From assembly GCA_019058245.1 (NCBI GenBank), contig JAHPZJ010000008.1:80619-144618 (forward strand): a stretch of DNA of 64,000 bases, in the 5' to 3' direction. This document shows positions 54,860-63,692 of this stretch, piece by piece; the first letter of the stretch is position 1, and each line of letters begins with the position of its first letter. Source of the DNA: Promethearchaeota archaeon. Lineage in GTDB: Archaea > Asgardarchaeota > Lokiarchaeia > Sigyniarchaeales > SOKP01. The translations under genes and the position numbers were made by a program. Below the pieces are notes generated by a model that was not told where the DNA came from, searched no databases, and worked only from the letters and a program-made list of their open reading frames with translations.

Positions 54860-55031
54860 TTAATTGAACAAGCAAATAATTTTTTTAAAGATCGCCTTGA
54901 TTCCCCAGAACCTTTTGTAAATTTAAGGAAAATGTGACAGACCGAAAAAAGAAGTTATAAAAGAGATTTATTCTGAGATTTTAGATAATATCCGATTTTT
55001 TATCAGCAATAAAGTAAATTTTTTTGAATAG
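54860..55031 (+). pseudogene. Short coding relic, frameshifted
   Basis: Frame A reads EQANNFFKDRLDSPEPFVNL, then a frame change near 54932 leads to CDRPKKEVIKEIYSEILDN and RFFISNKVNFFE, ending TAG 55031. Both pieces have protein-like codon use and continue each other, suggesting a C-terminal fragment of an unknown gene with one indel. There is no start. This is weaker than the other relics; a chance AT-rich frame cannot be excluded. Confidence 0.3.
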
Positions 55032-55172
55032 ACATTGGAAAATTGTTTAAATTGTCAAAAATTAAAGCCTAATGAAAGTTCATATGTAAATCTGCTATAT
55101 TGAGTACCTTTAGATAAATTAATATTTATAGATTTATTATGAATAAACAAAAAAAAATAAACCGATGAATTA

Positions 55173-55844
55173 ATGATAGTTTCAAGAAATTATTTATTGA
55201 TGATTCTTGATGAAGAAAAAGGAAAGCGATATTCGAGAGCTTCTACTGCAAAAGATCTTGGTCTAGCAGGTGCCTTTTTAATGGACTTTTTTCTTAAAGG
55301 TAAAATTTCAATCGAAAAAAAAAGAGTAAAAGTTATTGATTCAAGTACAACTGGAGATGAAATTCTGGATGAAATTTTTGACATTATAAAGACTTCAAAA
55401 AAAGTGCGAAAGGTAATGGATTGGATCGAAAAACTGGCAAGAAAACATAAAACGTATTCACAAGCTTTTTATAAGAGATTAGAAGAACAGGGAATACTAA
55501 CAATTAAAGAGAAGAAGATTCTAGAAATCTTTTCAACACATCGTTTTTATCTGCAAAGACCTGAAGTAAAAACGATATTATTAGAACAGATTGAAAACAC
55601 AATAATGCACAATATGAGACCTGGAGCAGATTTAATATGTCTGCTAAGTTTATTGAAAGTAAGTAATTTGATTAAGATATATATTGCAAAACATTATCGA
55701 AAACTGGCTAAAAGTAAGATTGATGAATTAATTCAATCTGAAATCTTAGATGAGGGTACTCGTGAAATGATCCTCGTTATAATCAAATCAGTCCAAGATA
55801 TTATTGCTGCGAGAGTAGCTGCAGTTACTGCTGCTGCTATGTAA
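55173..55844 (+). CDS. GPP34-family protein (GOLPH3/Vps74-like)
   Basis: A 223-residue cytosolic protein of the GPP34 family. The N-terminus NYLLMILDEEKGKRY, a GLAGAFLMDFFLKGKI segment, the wing-like beta hairpin DSSTTGDEILDEI and the helical C-terminus (LICLLSLLKVSNLIKIY) fit GOLPH3. In eukaryotes it binds PI4P at the Golgi; prokaryotic copies, common in actinobacteria and Asgard archaea, have unknown roles, probably at lipid membranes. Ends in an Ala-rich tail. Start ATG 55173. Monocistronic. The trafficking role is an inference only. Confidence 0.85.
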   Translation: MIVSRNYLLMILDEEKGKRYSRASTAKDLGLAGAFLMDFFLKGKISIEKKRVKVIDSSTTGDEILDEIFDIIKTSKKVRKVMDWIEKLARKHKTYSQAFYKRLEEQGILTIKEKKILEIFSTHRFYLQRPEVKTILLEQIENTIMHNMRPGADLICLLSLLKVSNLIKIYIAKHYRKLAKSKIDELIQSEILDEGTREMILVIIKSVQDIIAARVAAVTAAAM

Positions 55845-56161
55845 TTTTTTTATTATTCTTATATGTTATTTATTGCCTGATTGACTTCGATTTGTAGAAA
55901 TTGGTGTTATTAAGATTCAGGGAGATGTAAATGAATTTAATGTAACCATTTTCTTCGTTGTTACCTGTTTTTACTTTAAGATTTTTGCGTAAAATAATCT
56001 ATAAATAATAAAGATATGGCTAATCCAAGATATTTAGAGATGGAAGGACAAATAAAACGTGAAACTGCGAAAGCTTTTAAAATTTTACAAACTGAATTTA
56101 TCTAAATCATTATTTATTTTTGATAAATCAGTTAGTTGCTTTTAAAAAAGATGATAATTTT
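55845..56161. other. Spacer with coding-like micro-ORFs
   Basis: About 315 bp. A start-less frame (55885-55992) reads RFVEIGVIKIQGDVNEFNV, reminiscent of the N-terminus of PdxT glutaminase (IGVI.LQGDV.E), but soon diverges. At 56016-56105 is a 29-codon ORF (ATG; ANPRYLEMEGQIKRETAKAF...). Both may be relics of genes lost next to the repeat protein; neither is a confident gene. Confidence 0.25.
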
Positions 56162-56392
56162 TTACCATATGTAGTAAATAGGTGTAGTAGATTCTAGGGA
56201 TTCATAGACACCATCTTCCTTTATGTAGTAAATAGGTGTAGTAGATTCTAGGGATTCATAGATACCCTCACCCTTTATGTAGAATTTAGGGATTATAGAT
56301 GTTCGAGATTCTTGGATACATTCACCCATTACGAAGTATTTAGGAGTTGTTGATTCTCGAGATTCGTAAATTGCCATACCGTTATAACTCAT
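56162..56392 (-). CDS. Small protein of four 19-residue tandem repeats
   Basis: A 76-residue protein composed of four repeats of about 19 residues, e.g. GIYESLESTTPIYYIKED and GVYESLESTTPIYYIW; the first two are more divergent (AIYESRESTTPKYFVMGE, CIQESRTSIIPKFYIKGE). Each has an I-Y-E-S turn followed by a hydrophobic TTPIYYI strand, likely a small beta structure. At DNA level the last two copies are nearly identical over about 50 bp, showing recent duplication. I know no named family, though similar repeat proteins exist. Start ATG 56392. It is flanked by AT-rich spacers. Confidence 0.6.
   Translation of the reverse strand: MSYNGMAIYESRESTTPKYFVMGECIQESRTSIIPKFYIKGEGIYESLESTTPIYYIKEDGVYESLESTTPIYYIW
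56164..56277. repeat. 57-bp direct repeat, two near-identical copies
   Basis: The two copies begin at about 56167 and 56224 and share ATGTAGTAAATAGGTGTAGT and the following AGATTCTAGGGATTCATAGA with almost no change. They encode the last two 19-residue repeats of the small repeat protein. The period is a multiple of three, so copy number can change without shifting the frame. Confidence 0.8.
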
Positions 56393-56720
56393 AATTGGTT
56401 ATAAGGATTAGTATGTATTAAAACTTCTTTATTTGATTAAAAATAAAGGTTTATGTTCTATAAAGACGAACTGATTAGAACTTAAACTTTTTTATTCTCA
56501 TATCTATATAATCAGTAGAATAATGGTCAAAATTAAAGCAACACTTATAAAAAAATTAGAGTTAAGGATTACTTTTTCTTTTCTCTACGACATTTTTCAA
56601 ATACTTTCAAAATATAATTCTAAATTGATGCTTTCTGTAAACGCAATGCATTTAAAAACAAATTAGGATTAAAATAATTTTATTAGGATATAGAAATTCA
56701 TTTTAATAGTGTGATTGCTT
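56393..56720. other. Spacer with a possible 47-aa ORF
   Basis: About 325 bp. An ATG at 56523 opens 47 codons (VKIKATLIKKLELRITFSFL...) to TAG 56666, of doubtful coding value and with no ribosome site. The rest is AT-rich and should hold the promoter of the rightward methyltransferase. Confidence 0.25.
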
Positions 56721-57560
56721 ATGCCTAAAAAAATATATAAAGGAACTATTGAATCAACAATGGTTGGTCCATTATATGCTAGAGCTAAGTATGGAGCGCT
56801 TTATCCTGAAATTTTAAAAGATCCTCAAGCGGAGGTTATGCTTGAAAAAGTATATGACATGTATCCTGACCAGCAAGAAGAATTTTTAATGATGGAAAAA
56901 TTTATGGATGAATTTGCGAGTTTAAATTTTCTTTATCGTGCAAAAAAATTCGATGATGAGATCCGGGAATTTAAGGTGATTCACCCTTCCGCTTCAATCA
57001 TCAATTTAGGGTGTGGACTTGATACGACAAATTTACGTATTGGAGATAATGATTTGAGATGGTATCAAATAGATTTACCGGAAGGTATTGTCTTTCGTGA
57101 AAAATTGATATCACCTGTACCTAACTCAAAAAATATTGCCAAATCAATTTTTGACTATAACTGGTTCGATGATGTTGAATTCAATGCAGAGAAGGGGGTA
57201 TTAATATTTGCTGCTGGATTATTGAATTATTTTCAAGAAGATCAATTAAGAGAACTCTGCAATAAGTTAGCAAACCATTTTAGAGGGGGAACTTTTTTAT
57301 TCGATTTACCTTCAGCATTATTAAAAAGAATAATTAATAGAAAATATAAAAAATTAGGATTTGAAGGAGCAAACCACGAATTTGGATTAGGAAATCCTAA
57401 ACAAGTACTAAATTGGTCTATGAACATAAAAACACTCTCTTACACTATTTTCTTTAAGGGAATAAGACCGAATCCAAAATGGAACAAAAAATCCCGTTTT
57501 TTGATGAAAGTTTTTCGGATTTTAAAATTTTATAAACTTGTGAAGTTAGAATTTAAATGA
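56721..57560 (+). CDS. Leucine-carboxyl-methyltransferase-like SAM enzyme
   Basis: A 279-residue class I methyltransferase of the LCM/TcmP family. Motif I reads INLGCGLDTTNLRI (about 95), an acidic residue ends strand 2 (WYQIDLPEGIVF), and IFAAGLLNYFQEDQL (about 160) is family-typical. Members methylate carboxyl or hydroxyl groups of small molecules or protein C-termini. No PP2A homolog is in the window, so the substrate is unknown. ATG 56721 is preferred; TTG 56715 is two codons upstream. Confidence 0.82.
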   Translation: MPKKIYKGTIESTMVGPLYARAKYGALYPEILKDPQAEVMLEKVYDMYPDQQEEFLMMEKFMDEFASLNFLYRAKKFDDEIREFKVIHPSASIINLGCGLDTTNLRIGDNDLRWYQIDLPEGIVFREKLISPVPNSKNIAKSIFDYNWFDDVEFNAEKGVLIFAAGLLNYFQEDQLRELCNKLANHFRGGTFLFDLPSALLKRIINRKYKKLGFEGANHEFGLGNPKQVLNWSMNIKTLSYTIFFKGIRPNPKWNKKSRFLMKVFRILKFYKLVKLEFK

Positions 57561-57803
57561 TTTAGCAAATATTTAATTATTTAGGCATTCTTAAGCGTTA
57601 ATATTTAGAACTATTGTATCTCTTTTTAGTTCTTTCTTTATCTCTAAGATTAAATTATTACTGTTGTTAATTTTCTTTAAATTACATAATTTTAAATTGA
57701 TAGATTCGTTATGGTTCATGGTATAATAATATAAAGAATTGAAATTAACTTTCTAGAATTTCAATTTTGATGTAAAATCATCGAGATAGAGGGATATTTT
57801 ATA

Positions 57804-58427
57804 TTGGAACTTGATATAACACCTATAGATTATGAAACTCTTGTTTATAACGTAATGATAGATTTACCTTCAATATATTCAGTAGTTATAGTTGAAGATG
57901 AATATGAGATTGCATATTCTACAGATAATTGGGATATTAGTACAGATATACCAAATATTTGTTCAATTTGGGAATCCATGAAGGCTCCATTTTTAATGGT
58001 GTTTGGAGTAAAATTTACAATATTAGAATGTGAGATTGATAGTATGGTTGCTACGTCTCTCCTCGGAAAGGGGCATATTGTAGGTGTAAAAGATGAAGAA
58101 AGGAAAATCATTGCATATGTTGCGCCAGATGGAGATAAAAAAGCAGCAATTGTTGAACTGTCACGGATTTTAAGCACTCTCAGTTCTAAAGAGCCATATA
58201 TGGACAAAAATACTCAATTTAATACAGAAGATATAGTTACAAGCGAAAAAGAAGAAAATTATGGAGATCCGCTTTTAAAAAATGAAATTTTAACCTTTTT
58301 AAATTGGATTAAAAATCCCGATGGACTTCAAGGTTATATTAATTATGCTCTTCAACAAAATAATGTTCAAACAATATCTGAGTTAGCTAAAATCTATTCT
58401 GAATTAATTGACATATTCAATAGCTAA
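57804..58427 (+). CDS. Roadblock/LC7-like candidate protein
   Basis: A 207-residue cytosolic protein. Residues about 20-120 show the alternating strands of a roadblock/longin-like fold: SVVIVEDEYEIAYSTDNWD, then FTILECEIDSMVATSLLGKG and IIAYVAPDGDKKAAIVELSR. The layout (residual V-x-V-x-D-x-x-x-I-A, a central helix and strands about 40 residues apart) resembles Asgard roadblock proteins that pair with small GTPases. The C-terminal 60 residues are helical. Homology is by pattern only. The TTG start at 57804 has GGGA about 9 nt before it. The nearest GTPase genes are distant. Confidence 0.45.
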   Translation: MELDITPIDYETLVYNVMIDLPSIYSVVIVEDEYEIAYSTDNWDISTDIPNICSIWESMKAPFLMVFGVKFTILECEIDSMVATSLLGKGHIVGVKDEERKIIAYVAPDGDKKAAIVELSRILSTLSSKEPYMDKNTQFNTEDIVTSEKEENYGDPLLKNEILTFLNWIKNPDGLQGYINYALQQNNVQTISELAKIYSELIDIFNS

Positions 58428-58581
58428 TTAAAATCTAATATTACTTAATTTCTTTAAATAACTTTTTAGATCACTTTAAATCCTCTTCCATTTCCGGTAT
58501 AGTTAAAGAAGGGGCTTGAATTTCAAACTAAGCTTATTTTGAGAATAGAGAGTTACTAGAAGAGTTTTTTTAAAAATAAAT

Positions 58582-59259
58582 TTATGCAATAACAACAAGA
58601 GCACCTAATACATGACAAAGAATCCCCCACCAAATTGTATTAGTCCATTTAGCTAAAAGCGAAAGATATATTCCAAAGAATACCGCGCCAATAACTAATC
58701 CCAAAATATTGGAATTTGAGGACAGACTTCCTGAAGCAAAGTGAAACACCGAATACCAGAATGTAGAATATATAATTCTCATGAAATTCTTATTTGGATA
58801 TAGCTCCATATATGCTCCACGCCATAATATTTCCTCAAAGATTCCATTTCCAAATGCAGTTATCACCAGAAGAATCGTAGTTACTAAATTTGTTGTCTTA
58901 TATTCTGCTACTCCCGAAAAGAACTTGCCAATAAACGTAATAAGTATGGGAATTAGAATAAAAGGAATTATTTTTAGTTTCAATCTTTGAGGAGAACTTA
59001 TCTTTTTAATCTTTTTAATACCAATTAACCATGTTGAAAACAACAATCCACATAACATCCAATATACGAATAAACCCAAATACCATCCAAATTCACGTCC
59101 GAAAATTAAACCAAATAGTTGATAAATGAGAAACATGACTAACATCAAAACTGGAGGTCCAATGACTCCAACTATTAATTTGGTTTTTTGGTTTGATTGT
59201 TCATTTACGTCCTGTGAATCAATATTTTCTTTCAAATTTTCAATTTTCAGTTCATTCAT
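58582..59259 (-). CDS. CPBP-family intramembrane protease (Abi/CAAX-like)
   Basis: A 225-residue multipass membrane protein with about seven TM helices. The family's EE-x3-R motif is EEILWRGAYMEL (about 128), FxxxH is FWYSVFHFASG (about 157), and the third motif HVLGALVV ends the protein. CPBP proteases cleave membrane peptides or CAAX-like tails and are also found in bacteriocin maturation. ATG 59259 is preferred; the TTG at 59289 adds ten residues. Its substrate is unknown. Monocistronic. Confidence 0.86.
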   Translation of the reverse strand: MNELKIENLKENIDSQDVNEQSNQKTKLIVGVIGPPVLMLVMFLIYQLFGLIFGREFGWYLGLFVYWMLCGLLFSTWLIGIKKIKKISSPQRLKLKIIPFILIPILITFIGKFFSGVAEYKTTNLVTTILLVITAFGNGIFEEILWRGAYMELYPNKNFMRIIYSTFWYSVFHFASGSLSSNSNILGLVIGAVFFGIYLSLLAKWTNTIWWGILCHVLGALVVIA

Positions 59260-59481
59260 TTTAAATCCCAAGATCTTACAGATTCTCAACTTGATATATG
59301 TCCTTGTTTACTCATAATCGAATTAATATTACAAAAAGTTAAACTAAACCTTACTATCTTTACCCATCTTGGTGGAATAAATAATGAAAAAGTGATAATT
59401 TTTTCAAAGGAGTGAAAAAAAAATAAGAAGAATTTATTAAAAATCTTCTAAAACGAAATCTTTTTACCTTTGAAATGCAAA

Positions 59482-60102
59482 TTATTGTTCATTTTTTTGT
59501 TGATCGGGACATAAACAAGGATGTGAGCGAACATTAATAGAATATGGGTTTGAAGATTCGTTTATCTTTAGGGTACTTGTTAATTCCTTCAATTTCTGCA
59601 TCACCTGATACATCCAATCTGCTAATTTTACATTTAGAGGGGAATCATAAAACGGGATATGTGGCTTTATATCGACCACTGGTGTATTATCTATGGCATC
59701 TAAGCCATCCACAAATAAAATTGCTCCTTTTCTTTTGATTAGCTTAACAGTTGTTTTACAAATGGGATTTGGTCTTACAGGAGATCGTGTGGCAAATATT
59801 CCCTTAATTGGTATTTCCTTTAATCCTGCGGGATGCACTCTTTTAATTTGGCGCGCATTATTAGGAACTTTATGAGTCCAAAACAATACAACGATATGAG
59901 AAAAATCTTCAATCCCATCTAAACACTCTACATATTCTTTATTTATTATAATCTCAGATTTTTTCAAATCAGTTCCTTGCCTTGAGGCTACATCAAAATC
60001 TAATTTTATGTCCTTATTTGAGTATTTTAGGACTTCCTTATCTGCGGTACTCTTTACGATACCAATTGGCCTTATTATATAATCAGACATAGTGTTATTC
60101 AT
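59482..60102 (-). CDS. trmO: TrmO-like tRNA methyltransferase (UPF0066)
   Basis: A 206-residue member of the TrmO/TsaA family, which N6-methylates t6A37 in tRNA using SAM. The core begins IIRPIGIVKST (about 8), the family signature is GIFATRSPVRPNPI (about 100), and DIKPHIPFYDSP (about 147) corresponds to the conserved DxKPY. A C-terminal cysteine pair (CLCPDQQ) is extra. ATG 60102 or the in-frame ATG 60090 can start it. Monocistronic. Confidence 0.9.
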   Translation of the reverse strand: MNNTMSDYIIRPIGIVKSTADKEVLKYSNKDIKLDFDVASRQGTDLKKSEIIINKEYVECLDGIEDFSHIVVLFWTHKVPNNARQIKRVHPAGLKEIPIKGIFATRSPVRPNPICKTTVKLIKRKGAILFVDGLDAIDNTPVVDIKPHIPFYDSPLNVKLADWMYQVMQKLKELTSTLKINESSNPYSINVRSHPCLCPDQQKNEQ

Positions 60103-60390
60103 TAAAATTTAATATTTCATACTATTTTGTAATTTAGTATTACTCTTATTATTTATAGATTATCATTTATAGAAGTATTTTTTCTTTCATTAATCACCAC
60201 ACTATTCTTTATATGATAAATTATATAATTGGATTTCGAAGAATTAGGTATAAAAATAACTTTTGATAGTATTCGTGAAAGATACATTCTATAAATTATC
60301 CGATTTTTAGTCTTTCATCGCATATAAGCCTATAACAAATAAGAGAAGAATTAATAACAAAAGTTCGTTTATAAGTAGTGATGTATTGAT

Positions 60391-60927
60391 ATGGAAGATA
60401 TAAATAAGCTTTGGATAAAAAGAATTTATGAAAAATGTAGCGGATGCAGAAGATGTGAGATTGCTTGTTCTCTATATCATGAAGGGAAAATTTGGCCGGA
60501 AGCTTCAAGAATTAGAGTTTTCATGTTTGTTCCCGGAGTAGAAATACCTCATCTCTGCTTTCAATGTAATGATTACCCTTGTGTTGAGGCATGTCCCGAA
60601 GAAGCTCTATCCGTAGACGATCATACAGGAGCTGTAATCACTGACAAATCGAAATGTACCGCATGTGGAACATGTATTAATGCCTGTCCTGGAAGAGTAC
60701 CCCATCTCCATCCTCAAGACGATTACATAGTGATTTGCGATTTATGTGGGGGAAAACCGAAATGTGTAGTTAGTTGTCAGGAAGGTAAGTGGGATACTTT
60801 GATTCTCTTAGAGGGTCAAGATATAGAAACCGAAAAAGTATCAGCAGAAACCCCTAAACAACTCGCACATGAAACTGCAAGAAAAATATTAGGGGAAAAA
60901 GCGACTGAAGAGGTGTATGAATGGTGA
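60391..60927 (+). CDS. Four-cluster ferredoxin-like subunit of an aldehyde oxidoreductase (HycB/DmsB type)
   Basis: A 178-residue electron-transfer protein with four 4Fe-4S motifs: CSGCRRCEIAC, CFQCNDYPCVEAC, CTACGTCINAC and CDLCGGKPKCVVSC. The alternation of CX2CX2CX3C and CX2CX4CX3C is that of HycB/DmsB-type subunits. It begins at ATG 60391 and its last codons overlap the start of the AOR gene by 7 bp, so the two are translationally coupled and should form one complex. It would pass electrons from aldehyde oxidation to ferredoxin or another carrier. Confidence 0.93.
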   Translation: MEDINKLWIKRIYEKCSGCRRCEIACSLYHEGKIWPEASRIRVFMFVPGVEIPHLCFQCNDYPCVEACPEEALSVDDHTGAVITDKSKCTACGTCINACPGRVPHLHPQDDYIVICDLCGGKPKCVVSCQEGKWDTLILLEGQDIETEKVSAETPKQLAHETARKILGEKATEEVYEW

Positions 60928-62798
60928 ATGGATATGCAGGAAAATTTTTGGAAATAGATCTAACAAATCAAAAAGTTGAAGAAATCACATTTTCAAAGAA
61001 AATTCTTCAGGATTATATCGGAGGAAGGGGTTTAGGAGTAAAGATATTGTGGGATAGGCTTGGAGATAAGTGGGAGACGATTGATCCTCTAAGTCCTGAA
61101 AACATTTTACTCATGCTTACTGGTCCTTTTACAGGATATTTTCTTGGTGCTAGAATTTGCGTAACTGGAAAATCTCCTCAGGGCAATGGAATTATAGGTT
61201 CCACAGTCGCGGGAGAATTTGGTGTGGAATTAAAATGTGCAGGTTATGACGGAATAATTTTTACGGGAAAGGCTGAAAAACCGAGTTATGTATTTATTTG
61301 TGATGATACCATAGAGATTAAAGATGCTTCACATATATGGGGAAAAACTAGCAGAGAATCTATGCGTTACCTTGTAAAGGATTCGATTAACGATATCAAA
61401 AAGATTCATCCTAATTATGGGGAATTTAAGGAACCTTCAGTTCTTTATATAGGTCCTGCGGGAGAAAATAAATCCAGAGTAGCGGCGGTAGAAGCAAAAT
61501 ATTCACACGCTGCTGGTTATGGAGGATACGGTGGTGTAATGGGCTCTAAAAACTTGAAAGCTGTGGTTGTAAAAGGTTTTGGTCCCTTACCAGACGTGGT
61601 TGATCAGGATAAAATACTCGAGCTATCGCAGGAATTTTCAAATAATTGTTTTAATATAGAATTTTTTAGACGTTGGGGTACAGGTTCGGGAGGCTATACG
61701 TTTGGTGCGGATTCAAGTTCAGAGCCAGTTAGAAATTGGCAGGAAGAATGGCATAATGAGAAAAGTTATAGAGGCGAAGAATTCGATAAATTTTGGGTAA
61801 AAAAATACTGGGGAGATTACGGTTGTCCTGTTACGTGTCTAAAGTTAGCGGCGCTGCGAGATGGAAAATATGCTGGGGCAATCTGCGATAATCCCGATTA
61901 CGAGCTTGAAGCATTCCTGGGAACAAATTTGGGTATTTTTTCACCAGAACAGAATATTTATCTATCGTATCTAATAGAAGAATTAGGATTTTGTGGTATT
62001 CAAGGCGGTGCAATTTTAGGTTTTGCTGGAGAATTATTCCAAAGAGGTATCCTTTCAAAAGAAGATTTAGGAGGAATTAATCTTGAATGGGGAAATGTTG
62101 ATGCATTTGCAGAATTAGCAAGAAAAATTGCTTTTAGAGAAGGTATTGGTGACATACTAGCAGAAGGTCTATATCGAGCAGCTTTGAAACTTGAAGAAAT
62201 GAAAAAAATTGACGTTCTCAAATACGCTATTCATCTTAAAGGCATGGCAATCGGAGGTCACGGTCTTAAAAGCGGTAAAGATATGGTTACACGAACCTCA
62301 ATTGGATATAGTGTGTCAGTTCAAGCAGGAGACCATACATCATCAGCATCTCTTCCTATTGATGAAGATGGAAGTGAATTATACTCTATTCTGAGCGATT
62401 CTGCAGTATATTGTTTCTTTACCACCTTTAACTTAGTTTTTGATCAAATTGCAAGTTTCTATCAAGCAGTTACAGGTTGGGAATTACCAAAAGAGAGCTG
62501 GTTCAGCGAAAAAGGTTTAAGAATTTTACATTTACAAAGGATTGTGGCACTGCTTGGAGGACCAGATGCTGTATGGAGGTCAAAACAAGATGATACTCTA
62601 CCATCTAGATTTTGGGAACCTCTCCCATCGGGACCGTATAAAGGAGATTCAATAGATAAAAACACATTCGAGAAATTAAAATCTGAATATTATACAGCAG
62701 TAGGGTGGAATAATGATGGTGTACCCACTTCTGAAATATTACAAAAACTAGATTTAAAAGATGTTGAATTGAAGCTTAAAAAAGAGCATTTGTTATAA
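60921..62798 (+). CDS. aor: Tungsten-dependent aldehyde ferredoxin oxidoreductase, catalytic subunit
   Basis: A 625-residue AOR-family enzyme (W-pterin plus 4Fe-4S). The N-terminus GYAGKFLEIDLTNQKVEEI, the pterin loops (IGGRGLG, KSPQGNGIIGSTVAG) and the KSGKDMVTRTS segment are in family order. The cluster site of AOR is C-x2-C-x3-C plus a distal Cys; here it reads GDYGCPVTC, so the first Cys is Asp (residue 299), while Cys302, Cys306 and the distal Cys (about 498, AVYCFF) remain. Aldehydes should be oxidised to acids with ferredoxin as acceptor. ATG 60921 overlaps the ferredoxin gene; GTG 60924 is an alternative. Confidence 0.94.
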   Translation: MVNGYAGKFLEIDLTNQKVEEITFSKKILQDYIGGRGLGVKILWDRLGDKWETIDPLSPENILLMLTGPFTGYFLGARICVTGKSPQGNGIIGSTVAGEFGVELKCAGYDGIIFTGKAEKPSYVFICDDTIEIKDASHIWGKTSRESMRYLVKDSINDIKKIHPNYGEFKEPSVLYIGPAGENKSRVAAVEAKYSHAAGYGGYGGVMGSKNLKAVVVKGFGPLPDVVDQDKILELSQEFSNNCFNIEFFRRWGTGSGGYTFGADSSSEPVRNWQEEWHNEKSYRGEEFDKFWVKKYWGDYGCPVTCLKLAALRDGKYAGAICDNPDYELEAFLGTNLGIFSPEQNIYLSYLIEELGFCGIQGGAILGFAGELFQRGILSKEDLGGINLEWGNVDAFAELARKIAFREGIGDILAEGLYRAALKLEEMKKIDVLKYAIHLKGMAIGGHGLKSGKDMVTRTSIGYSVSVQAGDHTSSASLPIDEDGSELYSILSDSAVYCFFTTFNLVFDQIASFYQAVTGWELPKESWFSEKGLRILHLQRIVALLGGPDAVWRSKQDDTLPSRFWEPLPSGPYKGDSIDKNTFEKLKSEYYTAVGWNNDGVPTSEILQKLDLKDVELKLKKEHLL

Positions 62799-62906
62799 TC
62801 TCAAAAGTAAATTCAGAGTCTAATTTCAATAAAAGTTCTCTTATTTTTCTAATTTTATATGATTTTTCAAGATAATCTCATCTAATAATTTTACGAGTTT
62901 TAGGAG

Positions 62907-63692
62907 TTATTCCCGTTTTATTAAGGATTTACGCTTTTCTGGATAAGCTATTTCAGGTCGTTTTATAATAAAAGATTCATCAAGATCTTTAGCCATACGA
63001 ATCGCAATCTCATATGGAATACCCATTGATAAGTAATTCAGGGGAAACCAATAATTTCCAGTAGGATCAGTTGGTCCAATAATAATACTACCCTTTGGAC
63101 CATTTGCTGCCATTCCTGCGGGATATGTTACAAAAGAAGAACAGGAAGGTCCCCATGGTAATTGAATTGTAAATGAGTCTTTTGGCCGAAAATGCGCCAA
63201 TGAGCATAAATTCCTTATTTGCTCAGAATTTCCAAAACAAAGGAACGATTTTACATCAAAATCCAGTTCATCTACAGATTCACATTTTCGAATTACAATG
63301 TAATTACTGAGTGGTGTAATTCTGCCAACTGAATTTAATTGCTTTTCAGAGAGATCTGGATTCGCTATTAAATATTCAGCAGCTCCACCCCTAAAATCTT
63401 CTGAACCTGTAGACAAAAAATATTTTAACATCGGTAGAAAAGGCTTATATCCAAACCACGCTTGCCCCCCAGGACAGCACCCATCTAATACTCCATTTCC
63501 AATATACACCGAATTGATATTTTTATTAACTGATAAATCAAAAATCGCATTCGCGATACATCGATTTATTTCTTTTATGGGAACCGCACTCTCGGGAATT
63601 ATCTCTGACCCATAAATGCATAATGGACTTGCTTTTAACCTACCTGCTTGAGTTAACTTGAGTCCAATTTCTCGAATTATTAAATTTTCCAT
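62907..63692 (-). CDS. DUF169-type protein
   Basis: A 261-residue soluble protein that fits DUF169: an early SPLCIYGSEIIPESA segment, DGCCPGGQAWFGYKPFLP (two adjacent Cys and GG, about 73), FLCFGNSEQIRNLC (about 150) and the C-terminal YPAGMAANGPKGSIIIG. DUF169 proteins are widespread in anaerobes, of unknown function, sometimes near Fe-S or radical enzymes; the cysteines may bind a metal. It converges with the AOR gene. Start ATG 63692. The family call is moderate. Confidence 0.6.
   Translation of the reverse strand: MENLIIREIGLKLTQAGRLKASPLCIYGSEIIPESAVPIKEINRCIANAIFDLSVNKNINSVYIGNGVLDGCCPGGQAWFGYKPFLPMLKYFLSTGSEDFRGGAAEYLIANPDLSEKQLNSVGRITPLSNYIVIRKCESVDELDFDVKSFLCFGNSEQIRNLCSLAHFRPKDSFTIQLPWGPSCSSFVTYPAGMAANGPKGSIIIGPTDPTGNYWFPLNYLSMGIPYEIAIRMAKDLDESFIIKRPEIAYPEKRKSLIKRE

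Noticed and set aside
62462..62665. Reverse-strand frames over the AOR gene
   Set aside because: They are shadows of a long, conserved forward gene with catalytic motifs in frame.
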